In this document: piece after piece, positions 1 to 6,823 of the stretch
Layout of the letters: each line of letters opens with the position of its first letter
How positions within the stretch are numbered: the first letter of the stretch is position 1
From: Riemerella columbipharyngis
GTDB lineage: Bacteria > Bacteroidota > Bacteroidia > Flavobacteriales > Weeksellaceae
NCBI RefSeq assembly: GCF_900101995.1
Contig: NZ_FNAS01000010.1
Span: 1-64,000, forward strand
Direction: 5' to 3'
Length of the DNA: 64,000 nt
Translations under genes and position numbers: made by a program
The notes under the pieces: model-generated
What the model saw: the letters and a program-made list of their open reading frames with translations, nothing else
Databases searched by the model: none
Told to the model about the DNA's origin: nothing

Positions 1-129
1 GGGGGCTTTAACCTCAACGGACAAGGAGTGAATAACGTGAATGATTTGCAAATAGTAAATGAGGCATTTGCGACGATATTAGAAATCATTAATCCGAAAC
101 AAGAGGAAAGTCGCGAAGAGAGCGAATAG
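1..129 (+). CDS. Phage protein of unknown function, C-terminal fragment
   Basis: The frame is open from the first base and ends in TAG after 42 codons. The visible tail ends in a charged, glutamate-rich stretch (NPKQEESREESE). I do not recognise the family. Its place just before a terminator at the right end of a Mu-like prophage suggests a late structural or tail gene, but this is inference. Confidence 0.5.
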   Translation, partial: GGFNLNGQGVNNVNDLQIVNEAFATILEIINPKQEESREESE

Positions 130-167
130 CTTTTAAAAGAGATTAAAAAGCCCTTTAAAGCCAAAAA

Positions 168-202
168 GGAGGATAGGCTTAAAAAAAGTCCTCCGCTTTT
201 TT
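168..202 (+). terminator. Rho-independent terminator after the partial phage gene
   Basis: GGAGGA (168-173) pairs with TCCTCC (189-194) and is followed by GCTTTTTT. It lies about 40 nt after the stop codon of the partial phage gene. Confidence 0.65.
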
Positions 203-207
203 AAAAA

Positions 208-295
208 CTCTCACATCTTTAAAAAATACAAGCACAAGGCTACGGAGGACAAAGGTCTTCTGTTACCTTGTGCTTTTTGTATTTAGATGTGAGAG
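208..295 (-). ncRNA. Long near-perfect hairpin, possible small RNA
   Basis: An 88-nt inverted repeat has three stacked stems: 208-218 with 285-295 (11 bp), 224-239 with 266-284 (with a TTT bulge) and 245-250 with 255-260. On the minus strand the hairpin is preceded by TATCTTTG (complement of 299-306), a good Bacteroidota -7 box, and is followed by a run of five T, so it could be a self-contained RNA of about 95 nt. On the plus strand no T run follows it, so it is not a terminator in that direction. No matching -33 box was seen, and the strand is inferred. Confidence 0.4.
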
Positions 296-329
296 CGACA
301 AAGATAATTAATTAAAATTAAATATAGAA

Positions 330-458
330 ATGACAAAATTCAACTACAAAGAACAGCATGCTGTCATCGTGAAGTGTAGTAGCGAGGAGGAGCAAAAGAA
401 AGTTTTTGAACAACTTAAGAATTTAGGGTTTAACGATTTAAAGATAGTATCAGTATGA
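330..458 (+). CDS. Small phage protein (42 aa) coupled to the ABC-GNAT gene
   Basis: The frame encodes a small charged protein with one cysteine (IVKCSSEEEQKK) and a predicted beta-alpha pattern. Its TGA overlaps the ATG of the next gene in an ATGA, which implies translational coupling. In phage Mu the mom gene is likewise preceded by a small overlapping gene, com. The sequence has no Com-type zinc-finger cysteines, so the resemblance is only of position. I do not recognise the family. Confidence 0.6.
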   Translation: MTKFNYKEQHAVIVKCSSEEEQKKVFEQLKNLGFNDLKIVSV

Positions 459-1574
459 GAATTGAAGTAAAACACACTTGCGAAAATTTCAAAAGTTTTC
501 GAGCAGAGAAAGTAAAATCATTGTTCAATGCGGAAAGCGGGCACGAGTGGGAACACATTGCAGAACTACCAATAGAGGATAGCGATTGGCAAATAGGGCT
601 TATTGTCGGAGCTTCCGGAAGCGGTAAGACTTCTATCGGTTCAAAAATATGGGAAAACGGCATTATAAATCTCAGAGAGGGATGGAATGATGATTTGCCT
701 ATTATTGAAGATATAGCTCCCGATAAATCAATGGATGAAGTAACCTCTGCTCTTTCTGCAGTAGGACTTGGAGATGTACCCGCGTGGCTGCGTCCATTCA
801 AGGTATTAAGTAACGGAGAGCAATTTAGAGCAGGCTTAGCGCGACTTATTTGTGAAGATAAAGACAAAATAGTAGTAGATGAGTTCACATCTGTGGTGGA
901 TAGGCAAATAGCTAAGATAGGAGCCTCCGCGTTTGCTAAAGCGTGGAGAAGAAAAGAGAAAAGGCAAATAGTGCTTCTTTCTTGTCATTACGATATTATA
1001 GAGTGGTTGCAACCAGATTGGGTTTATGATACGAGATTGTCGGAAGTAAAAAAAAGTCCCAAAACGACCACCTATCAAGCTGGAAATTTGGAAAACAAAC
1101 GGAACTTGGTGGAAGCTGCTATTTGAAGAGCATCATTATCTGAAAAGCTCTCTATCTATTGCTGGGGAATATTATATAGGTATTATTGATGGAAAGCCCG
1201 TTTGTCACTTAGCATTCACACCCTTCTTTCAAGTAAAAGCATACAGAGCAGTCCGCTTGGTAGTATTACCAGAATGGCAGGGGGTAGGGATAGGTTTAAG
1301 ATTCTTAGAAGAATGTTGTCAGATGTATTTAGAGGGCAAAAATAGGGCGGAAAAATGTTATCCTACTTATTTCAAGACATCTCACCCCAGACTTATAAAA
1401 GCCTTGTCTAACAGCAAGAAATGGCGTTTTAGCAACCAATCTCTTTACGGAAGCAACAAGCTTAGAAATATGAATAGTATCCGTAAATCAAGCAAGAGTG
1501 ATATAGCGAGAAAAAATATCGGATACGGCGGTCATTTTAGAGCGACTTGCAGCTTTAAGTATCTTGGAGAATAA
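455..1574 (+). CDS. ABC ATPase fused to a GNAT acetyltransferase (COG2401 type), interrupted by a frameshift
   Basis: The first part (residues 1-200) is a complete ABC ATPase: Walker A GASGSGKTS, signature LSNGEQ, Walker B KIVVDEFTS and H-loop LSCHYD. No membrane domain is present, so it is not a transporter subunit. The second part, read from about 1050 one frame on, is a GNAT-like domain with WWKLLFEEHHYL, the acyl-CoA loop region VVLPEWQGVGIG and TSHPRLI. The family (ABC ATPase fused to a predicted acetyltransferase) is normally one polypeptide. Here an A8 run at 1048-1055 puts the halves in different frames, and seven A would join them. This may be a mutation, a sequencing error or slippage on the A run. 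Its place at the right end of a Mu-like phage matches the Mu DNA-modification gene mom, also of the acyltransferase superfamily, so a role in DNA modification is possible but unproven. Confidence 0.75.
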
Positions 1575-1579
1575 TAATG

Positions 1580-1610
1580 AAAGCCTCGTGTTTTTACGGG
1601 GCTTTTTTTT
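1580..1610 (+). terminator. Rho-independent terminator after the ABC-GNAT gene
   Basis: AAAGCC(T)CGT pairs with ACGGGGCTTT, followed by a run of T. It begins six bases after the stop codon and abuts the phage end repeats. Because an open frame runs through it from 1564, that upstream part of the methyltransferase frame is not genuine coding sequence. Confidence 0.75.
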
Positions 1611-1658
1611 TGGATATTTCGTTTTACAAAACTGGATATTTCGTTTTGCGGATTATAC
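1611..1658 (+). repeat. Tandem 22-bp Mu-like end repeats (right end)
   Basis: TGGATATTTCGTTTT starts at 1611 and again at 1633, a period of 22 bp. The second copy continues into GCGGATTATAC. The same core, A(C/T)ATTTCGTTTTGCGG(A/G)TTATA, recurs at 57207-57231 and inverted at 56654-56678. The spacing and terminal position fit transposase-binding sites of a Mu-like element. Confidence 0.6.
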
Positions 1659-2472
1659 TTATGATGATGTAGAAAGAATAAATAAATGGATTTTTAGTGA
1701 AATATTGGATGATGAAAATAGAATTGGACATCTCAGTAGTCGCGGATCTAATGATTTTCAAGGACAGAGTTCTGTCAATATAAATAGATATATTGTAAAA
1801 TTATCCGACAGAAGTAATAGGAGATATAGGTCAACATTAAATATTGATAAGCAAAATTTAATCAAAGTAATAATCTATTTTTCCGCTCGTCATTGCATTG
1901 CAGCCGATTGGCTCAACGATCGTGACCAATTCCTCTACCCTAATGACGGATGGAAAACGGATAAAGAATTTCAAAGTGATTGCTTGGCGTTTACGATTTT
2001 TCATTCTCAAAACAGAATTTCTTCCCAAGAAGGTATAAACCACTGGATACCCTTTACCGAACAAGAAGTAGATGCCAAAGAGCGTTTTGAAAGCCATTTT
2101 ATGACGGATTTCTTAAAAGGTAAATTAGGCAATAAAAAAGAAGAAAACCAACTGTTTACCTCATCATCAGACGAACAACCCACCTGCCTGATTCCCGAAG
2201 CTCCTATCTCCTTTTCGGCGGAAGCACAAGCTGTTTTTGATGCCGGAAAAGAACTTTGGAAATACTACCATACACAAACAGATGCCAATCCGAATGCAAG
2301 TCTATACGACATTAGGGCTCATTTCCAAGGGCGTAACGACAAAGGGAAAATGAATGCCAAAAGCGATGACGCTGCATATACCGGACTGATGAACAATCTA
2401 AAAGAAAACTTAAAAAATTTAGCTGAAAAAATCACACCAAAAGTATATGCGTATGGTTTTTTGAGAGAATAA
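1659..2472 (+). pseudogene. C-terminal fragment of a putative DNA methyltransferase / restriction-modification protein
   Basis: About 270 residues continue to a normal stop. Features include ADWLNDRDQFLYPNDGW, FTIFHSQNRISS, HWIPFTEQEV and a C-terminal block with ELWKYYHTQ, ASLYDIRAHFQGRN and MNAKSDDAAY. I associate these with the C-terminal part of large Bacteroidota restriction-modification methylases of the Eco57I type, from memory of the family and without a search. The catalytic N-terminal part (SAM-binding and NPPY motifs) is absent. The frame begins directly at the prophage end, so the gene was probably split by the insertion and its 5' part lies beyond the prophage, outside the window. 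The fragment is presumably not functional. Confidence 0.6.
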
Positions 2473-2489
2473 TAAGATAAGTATTTAGC

Positions 2490-2664
2490 TGAAAAACAGT
2501 CCTCTTAATAGAGACACCCACCGTAGTGGTAATTTTCACGAACTTAATTGGACTCGCCCGAGATTTTCAGGGCATTGCAGGCTTTATATCTATCTCCCCG
2601 TCATACGGATTCTTTCACAAGTCATCTGCACTATAAAATTATAAAAACTTTTTATAACTGTAAA
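2490..2664 (-). ncRNA. Conserved small-RNA-like element, copy A
   Basis: Read on the minus strand, this block matches 57240-57405 over its whole length, with blocks of identity such as GTATGACGGGGAG, AATGCCCTGAAAATC and GTTCGTGAAAATTACC. Neither copy has an open frame of note. The promoter region here is degenerate (TAATTTTA in place of TAACTTTG at the -7 position), and the clear terminator of copy B is only partly kept. The 3' end points at the 3' end of the methyltransferase fragment. The RNA would begin near 2630. It may be an older or inactive copy. Confidence 0.5.
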
Positions 2665-2760
2665 GTTTTCAAGAAATTAAAACAGTCTATTAAGCCAAGC
2701 CAGACTCTGCAAAATTTGAAATAAGAAATTTTTCTTAATTTCGTGGCTTATTTAATACTT

Positions 2761-3957
2761 ATGGGGTTAGACGGAAAAAAAATACTAATCGGAATAACGG
2801 GGGGAATTGCCGCCTACAAAATCAATTATCTGGTAAGAGCTTTGGTGAAAGCTAATGCAGAAGTAAAGGTAATTATGACACCTTATGCCGAAAAATTTAC
2901 CTCAAAATTGGTCCTTTCTACATTGTCTAAAAATCCTGTGTACTCGGATTTTTACAATTCTAATTCGGAATGGAACAGCCATGTAGAATTAGGGCTTTGG
3001 GCAGACGCCATGGTGGTTGCCCCTTGTACCGCTAATACATTGGCAAAAATGAGAACAGGATTATGCGACAATATTTTATTAGCTACCTACCTCTCTGCCA
3101 AGTGCCCCGTATTCATTGCTCCGGCTATGGATTTGGATATGTACAAACACCCTTCTACCCTGTCTAATATAGAGGCTCTCGAGAGCTTTGGAAACACCAT
3201 CATTCCCGTCGAAAACGGGGAATTAGCCAGCGGACTAAGCGGCGAAGGAAGACTCGCAGAACCGGAAACCATATTTCAGATACTGGATGCCCATTTCAAT
3301 CAACAAAAATCTTTAGACCAAAAAACGATACTCATTACCGCAGGTCCTACCTACGAAGCCATAGATCCTGTAAGGTTCATTGGCAATCATTCTTCGGGAA
3401 AAATGGGCTATTCCATAGCTAAAACCTGTGCTGAAAGAGGGGCAAAAGTCATCCTCGTTTCGGGGCCTACGAATGAAAAAGCATCTCATAAAAACATAGA
3501 AATCCATAAAGTAACTTCCGCAAAGGAAATGTACAAAGCGGTATTCAAGTTTTATGAGAATGTAGATATTGCCATCGCAAGTGCAGCCGTAGCGGACTAT
3601 GCACCTAAAATAACCTCCAAAGAAAAAATCAAAAAAAGCGATGACACGCTGTCCATAGAATTAGTAAAAAATCCGGATATCCTAAAAACGATGGGCGAAA
3701 AAAAAAACCATCAATATTTAGTAGGATTCGCTTTGGAAACGGAAAATGAGGAACTTAATGCCAAAACAAAATTAGACAAAAAAAACTTGGATATGATTGT
3801 ACTAAACTCCCTAAAAGACAAAGGTGCAGGCTTCCAAAGTGATACCAACAAAATAAAAATCATTACTAAAGGTGATATAATCGAATTTCCTGTAAAACCC
3901 AAAAACGAAGTGGCTGACGATATCCTAAACTTCATTGAAAAAAATATAAAACACTAA
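2761..3957 (+). CDS. coaBC: Bifunctional phosphopantothenoylcysteine decarboxylase / phosphopantothenate-cysteine ligase
   Basis: The enzyme carries out two steps of coenzyme A synthesis: ligation of cysteine to phosphopantothenate and decarboxylation to phosphopantetheine. The N-terminal flavoprotein half (about residues 5-180) shows GITGGIAAYK, the active-site histidine in WNSHVELG and PAMDLDM. The C-terminal ligase half shows ITAGPTYEAIDPVRFIGN, ASAAVADY and KNPDIL. The length of 398 residues is usual. An in-frame GTG at 2743 is less likely because TAATTTCG just before it resembles a -7 promoter box. The gene overlaps the next by one base, so the two are probably cotranscribed. Confidence 0.95.
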   Translation: MGLDGKKILIGITGGIAAYKINYLVRALVKANAEVKVIMTPYAEKFTSKLVLSTLSKNPVYSDFYNSNSEWNSHVELGLWADAMVVAPCTANTLAKMRTGLCDNILLATYLSAKCPVFIAPAMDLDMYKHPSTLSNIEALESFGNTIIPVENGELASGLSGEGRLAEPETIFQILDAHFNQQKSLDQKTILITAGPTYEAIDPVRFIGNHSSGKMGYSIAKTCAERGAKVILVSGPTNEKASHKNIEIHKVTSAKEMYKAVFKFYENVDIAIASAAVADYAPKITSKEKIKKSDDTLSIELVKNPDILKTMGEKKNHQYLVGFALETENEELNAKTKLDKKNLDMIVLNSLKDKGAGFQSDTNKIKIITKGDIIEFPVKPKNEVADDILNFIEKNIKH

Positions 3958-4676
3958 TGAAAGCTCTAATATTCGCTGCCGGAAAAGGCACACGCCTACG
4001 CCCTTTCACGGACCATCACCCAAAAGCATTGGCCCCGGTCAACGGCAAACCATTATTGGAACTAAATATCTTATTCTTGAAAAAGTTTGGTATCAAGAAT
4101 TTTGTCATTAATATACACCACTTTGGCGAACAGATAGAGAATTTCCTCAGGGCAAACAACAACTTTGGCGTCAATATTGAAATATCAGACGAGAGAAAAG
4201 AACTATTGGAAACAGGCGGCGGACTAATATTTGCAAAAAAATTCTTAGAGTCGGAACAAGATTTTTTGATAATGAATGCCGACATTCTCACAGACTTAAA
4301 TATTACAGAACTTATCTCTTACCACAAAAAAAATGATAAAGTAGCGACACTTGCCGTGTCCGATAGAGAAAGCTCCAGAAAACTATTATTTGATGACGGG
4401 CTAATACTGAGAGGCTGGAAAAACTTAAAAACAGGCGAAGAAAAACTCACAAAAAAAAATACTAACCTTAGAGAATTGGCGTTTAGCGGCATTCACTGTG
4501 TGTCCTCCAAAATCTTTGACCATATCAAAAGAAAAGGAAAATTTTCCATTATGGAAGAATACCTTGATATGATGGCAGGCAGATTGATTATAGGGTTTGA
4601 ACACCGTGCAAAGCTGATAGATGTGGGAAAACCCGAAGCCATTTCTTTAGCAGAAAAAATATTTAACCATTATTAA
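3957..4676 (+). CDS. Sugar-phosphate nucleotidyltransferase (MurU/GMP-type)
   Basis: This 239-residue protein has the nucleotidyltransferase signature AAGKGTRLRPFT at its N-terminus, a lysine in HPKALAPVNGKP and the metal-binding DI of MNADILTD. The family transfers a nucleotide to a sugar 1-phosphate. Candidates are MurNAc-1-phosphate uridylyltransferase (MurU) of peptidoglycan recycling and mannose-1-phosphate guanylyltransferase. The short length and lack of a C-terminal beta-helix favour the MurU-like group. Mpl, another recycling enzyme, lies at 14722-16059. The substrate cannot be fixed from sequence. It overlaps the coaBC stop codon by one base. Confidence 0.8.
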   Translation: MKALIFAAGKGTRLRPFTDHHPKALAPVNGKPLLELNILFLKKFGIKNFVINIHHFGEQIENFLRANNNFGVNIEISDERKELLETGGGLIFAKKFLESEQDFLIMNADILTDLNITELISYHKKNDKVATLAVSDRESSRKLLFDDGLILRGWKNLKTGEEKLTKKNTNLRELAFSGIHCVSSKIFDHIKRKGKFSIMEEYLDMMAGRLIIGFEHRAKLIDVGKPEAISLAEKIFNHY

Positions 4677-4681
4677 AAAAA

Positions 4682-5395
4682 ATGAACAACAACCGAATCG
4701 ACGAAAAAATAAACGATGTATTCCGCCCTAAAACTTGGGACGAGAGCATCACACGAGACAGCTGGATGGTATTCAAAGTAATGGCTGAGCTGGTAAACGG
4801 CTACGAAACAATGGTAAAAGTAGGACCTTGCGTGTCTATTTTTGGTTCTGCCAGACTAAAACCCGAAGACGAATATTACCAAATGGCAACAGATATTGCA
4901 AAAAGGATAACAGACTTAGGCTTCGGCATCATCACAGGTGGTGGACCGGGCATTATGGAAGCTGGAAACAAAGGAGCTTTTGAAAACAATGGAAAATCAA
5001 TTGGGCTGAATATAGAATTACCTTTTGAACAACATTTTAATCCCTTTATCACAAAAAATCTCGGGCTTAGTTTTGATTATTTCTTCGTAAGAAAAGTTAT
5101 GTTTGTAAAGTATTCCCAAGGTTTCATAGTAATGCCGGGAGGCTTCGGTACTTTAGACGAACTGATGGAAGCACTTACTCTTATCCAAACTAAAAAAATC
5201 GGCCACTTCCCTATCGTGCTGGTAGGTTCCGAATTCTGGAGCGGACTTTTGGATTGGTTCAAAAACACTCTGCTCAAAAAAGGACTTATCGCAGAAGAAA
5301 ATCTAAGCCTATTCCGTGTAGTAGATACCGCCGAAGATGCTGTAGCACACATTAAAGCCTTCTACGACAAGTACTCTATCAGTGTAAATTTTTAA
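4682..5395 (+). CDS. LOG family Rossmann-fold protein (TIGR00730)
   Basis: The LOG family cleaves nucleoside 5'-monophosphates such as cytokinin ribotides to the free base and ribose 5-phosphate. The two diagnostic motifs are present: GGGPGIMEAGNKGAF near residue 80 and PGGFGTLDE near residue 150. At 237 residues it has an extra N-terminal segment of about 50 residues compared with the shortest members, as in many Bacteroidota homologues. It lies five bases after the nucleotidyltransferase and probably closes the coaBC operon. The physiological substrate is unknown. Confidence 0.85.
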   Translation: MNNNRIDEKINDVFRPKTWDESITRDSWMVFKVMAELVNGYETMVKVGPCVSIFGSARLKPEDEYYQMATDIAKRITDLGFGIITGGGPGIMEAGNKGAFENNGKSIGLNIELPFEQHFNPFITKNLGLSFDYFFVRKVMFVKYSQGFIVMPGGFGTLDELMEALTLIQTKKIGHFPIVLVGSEFWSGLLDWFKNTLLKKGLIAEENLSLFRVVDTAEDAVAHIKAFYDKYSISVNF

Positions 5396-5440
5396 TTTTG
5401 GCATAATACTTGAGATATTGATTATAAAAAATAAACGAAA

Positions 5441-5911
5441 ATGAAAAAGTTTTTAAGCATTATAGGTATTTTAACTCTATTATTAACGATGAGTTTTACC
5501 GTGAAGGATTTCTTCTCTTCTATGACAAAGGTAGATTATGACGAAAGTGCCAATACCCTAAAATTCACAACAAAACTCAACACAGACCATGTTTCTAAAG
5601 CAATAAATATAGACCCTAAAACCGCTTCTTTCGAGGCAGAAGTAAAGAAATATGTGAACAGCAAAATGAGCGTGTCTATTAACGGAAATTCCCAAAACCT
5701 CGTTTTTACAGGAAGCCAGACTCAAGGCGGAAGCGTGTGGATAAACTATGAAGTAAGAAATGTAACTTCCATCAGTACGATTAAGATTAAAAACGCGTTG
5801 CTTTTGGACATATATCCTAAACAACTAAATGTAGTAAATATATCCTACAAAGGCAATCAAAAAAATATGACCTTTACCAAAGGAGACGAAGTAAGCGAAG
5901 TTTCTTTTTAA
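5441..5911 (+). CDS. Exported DUF6702-type protein
   Basis: The 156-residue protein begins with a signal-peptide-like stretch (KKFLSIIGILTLLLTMSFT) and is followed by a small beta-rich domain containing FFSSMTKVDYDESANTLKF and FTGSQTQGGSVWINYEV. Flavobacterial proteins with this pattern are grouped as DUF6702, with no known role. It is probably periplasmic. It follows the LOG gene by 45 bases and ends at a terminator. Confidence 0.7.
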   Translation: MKKFLSIIGILTLLLTMSFTVKDFFSSMTKVDYDESANTLKFTTKLNTDHVSKAINIDPKTASFEAEVKKYVNSKMSVSINGNSQNLVFTGSQTQGGSVWINYEVRNVTSISTIKIKNALLLDIYPKQLNVVNISYKGNQKNMTFTKGDEVSEVSF

Positions 5912-5933
5912 TTTCTCATAATTATTTAGTAAG

Positions 5934-5970
5934 AATAGGTTCCGAATTTTTTGGAGCCTATTTTTTTATT
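5934..5970 (+). terminator. Rho-independent terminator (convergent)
   Basis: AATAGGTTCC (5934-5943) pairs with GGAGCCTATT (5953-5962) with one mismatch, followed by TTTTTATTTTC. It lies between converging genes, and its 3' side overlaps the end of the minus-strand membrane protein gene. Confidence 0.75.
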
Positions 5971-6392
5971 TTCTTTTTTTCAAATATCACCTCCACGATT
6001 TTACCTCCCACCCACGAGAACGGAAAAAATACAAGGAAAATCGTAATCTTATAAAAAGTAGGATGATACGGAAAGACAACGACATCTATCATTGCTAAAA
6101 AAAGCAAAATAAAACCAATAAGTATTGCATAAGCTACTTTAGCACGAGGAACAATAACAGCTGTAACCACTCCGCCGATAGTAGCGGCGACACCGGAAGA
6201 AATAAGCAATGCCACGAAAAAATAATTTTCGTGGTGGTCTTTCGCTGCAAAAAGGACACTCCCCCAATGTTCAAAAGGCGAAAAAGAGTCGTAATTTACC
6301 CATGAAGGATTTAGCCTGACCCCCACGGTAATGATAACAAAAGACATTGCTAATCCTACTATTACTCCTAATGTATTCCTTATAAACTCCAT
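5958..6392 (-). CDS. Small integral membrane protein, unknown function
   Basis: The 144-residue product is almost entirely hydrophobic, with four probable membrane helices: near residues 8-25 (GVIVGLAMSFVIITVGV), 55-75, 80-100 and 110-130. It ends in a basic tail (FEKKKIKK). I see no catalytic motif. It starts directly after the stop codon of the RidA gene, with no gap, so the two are almost certainly cotranscribed and translationally coupled. No function can be assigned. Confidence 0.75.
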   Translation of the reverse strand: MEFIRNTLGVIVGLAMSFVIITVGVRLNPSWVNYDSFSPFEHWGSVLFAAKDHHENYFFVALLISSGVAATIGGVVTAVIVPRAKVAYAILIGFILLFLAMIDVVVFPYHPTFYKITIFLVFFPFSWVGGKIVEVIFEKKKIKK

Positions 6393-6773
6393 CTAAAACC
6401 TATGTGCTATCATTGATATTTCTACACTTACATTCTTTGGTAGACAGCTTACTTCTATCGTCTCCCGAGCCGGAAGATTCTCCATATCCATATAAGATGT
6501 ATAAATATCATTCATTACAGCAAAATCATCCATATTTTTAAGGAAAATTGTTGTTTTGACCACATTGGAAAAAGTGAGTCCCGCTTCTTCCAATATTACT
6601 TTCAGATTTTTCATTACCTGATGGGTTTCATCCTCTATCCCATCCTCTAACTGCCCCGTTTCCGGATTCAACGGTATCTGCCCCGATATGTACAAAATTC
6701 CATTGATATAATTTGCTTGGGCATAAGGCCCTATGGCAGCAGGAGCTTTTGGTGTTGAGATAATTTTTTTCAT
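6393..6773 (-). CDS. RidA family reactive-intermediate deaminase
   Basis: RidA hydrolyses enamine/imine intermediates released by pyridoxal-phosphate enzymes such as serine/threonine dehydratase. The 126-residue protein has the family's length and motifs: PYAQANYINGILYISGQIP, the substrate-binding Arg in NLPARETIEVSCLPK and the C-terminal VEISMIAH. The start MKKIIS is preferred to an upstream ATG (6797), which would add eight atypical residues. A serine dehydratase, the kind of enzyme whose by-products RidA removes, is at 12582-14000. Confidence 0.9.
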   Translation of the reverse strand: MKKIISTPKAPAAIGPYAQANYINGILYISGQIPLNPETGQLEDGIEDETHQVMKNLKVILEEAGLTFSNVVKTTIFLKNMDDFAVMNDIYTSYMDMENLPARETIEVSCLPKNVSVEISMIAHRF

Positions 6774-6823
6774 ATCCATCAAATTATAATAACACAAAGA
6801 TAATTTTTTTATTGGAATTTCAG

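Larger units (their letters stand above)
1..1658. mobile_element. Right end of a Mu-like prophage
   Basis: This stretch runs from a phage gene tail through a long hairpin and an ABC-ATPase/GNAT gene to a terminator, and ends in two copies of TGGATATTTCGTTTT placed exactly 22 bp apart. Phage Mu carries its transposase sites R1 and R2 as adjacent 22-bp units at its right end, so the arrangement fits. The reading frame that resumes at about 1659 is the C-terminal part of an unrelated methyltransferase, which marks a junction. A similar end occurs at 57185-57233. No MuA or MuB gene is visible here; the rest of the phage would lie outside the window. Confidence 0.65.

Noticed and set aside
455-1126. 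ABC transporter ATPase of an import or export system
   Set aside because: No membrane or binding-protein gene is adjacent, and the fused GNAT half places it in the COG2401 group.
1564-1658. N-terminal part of the methyltransferase reading frame beginning at the ATG 1564
   Set aside because: It runs through a terminator and the phage end repeats, so it is a chance extension of the fragment.
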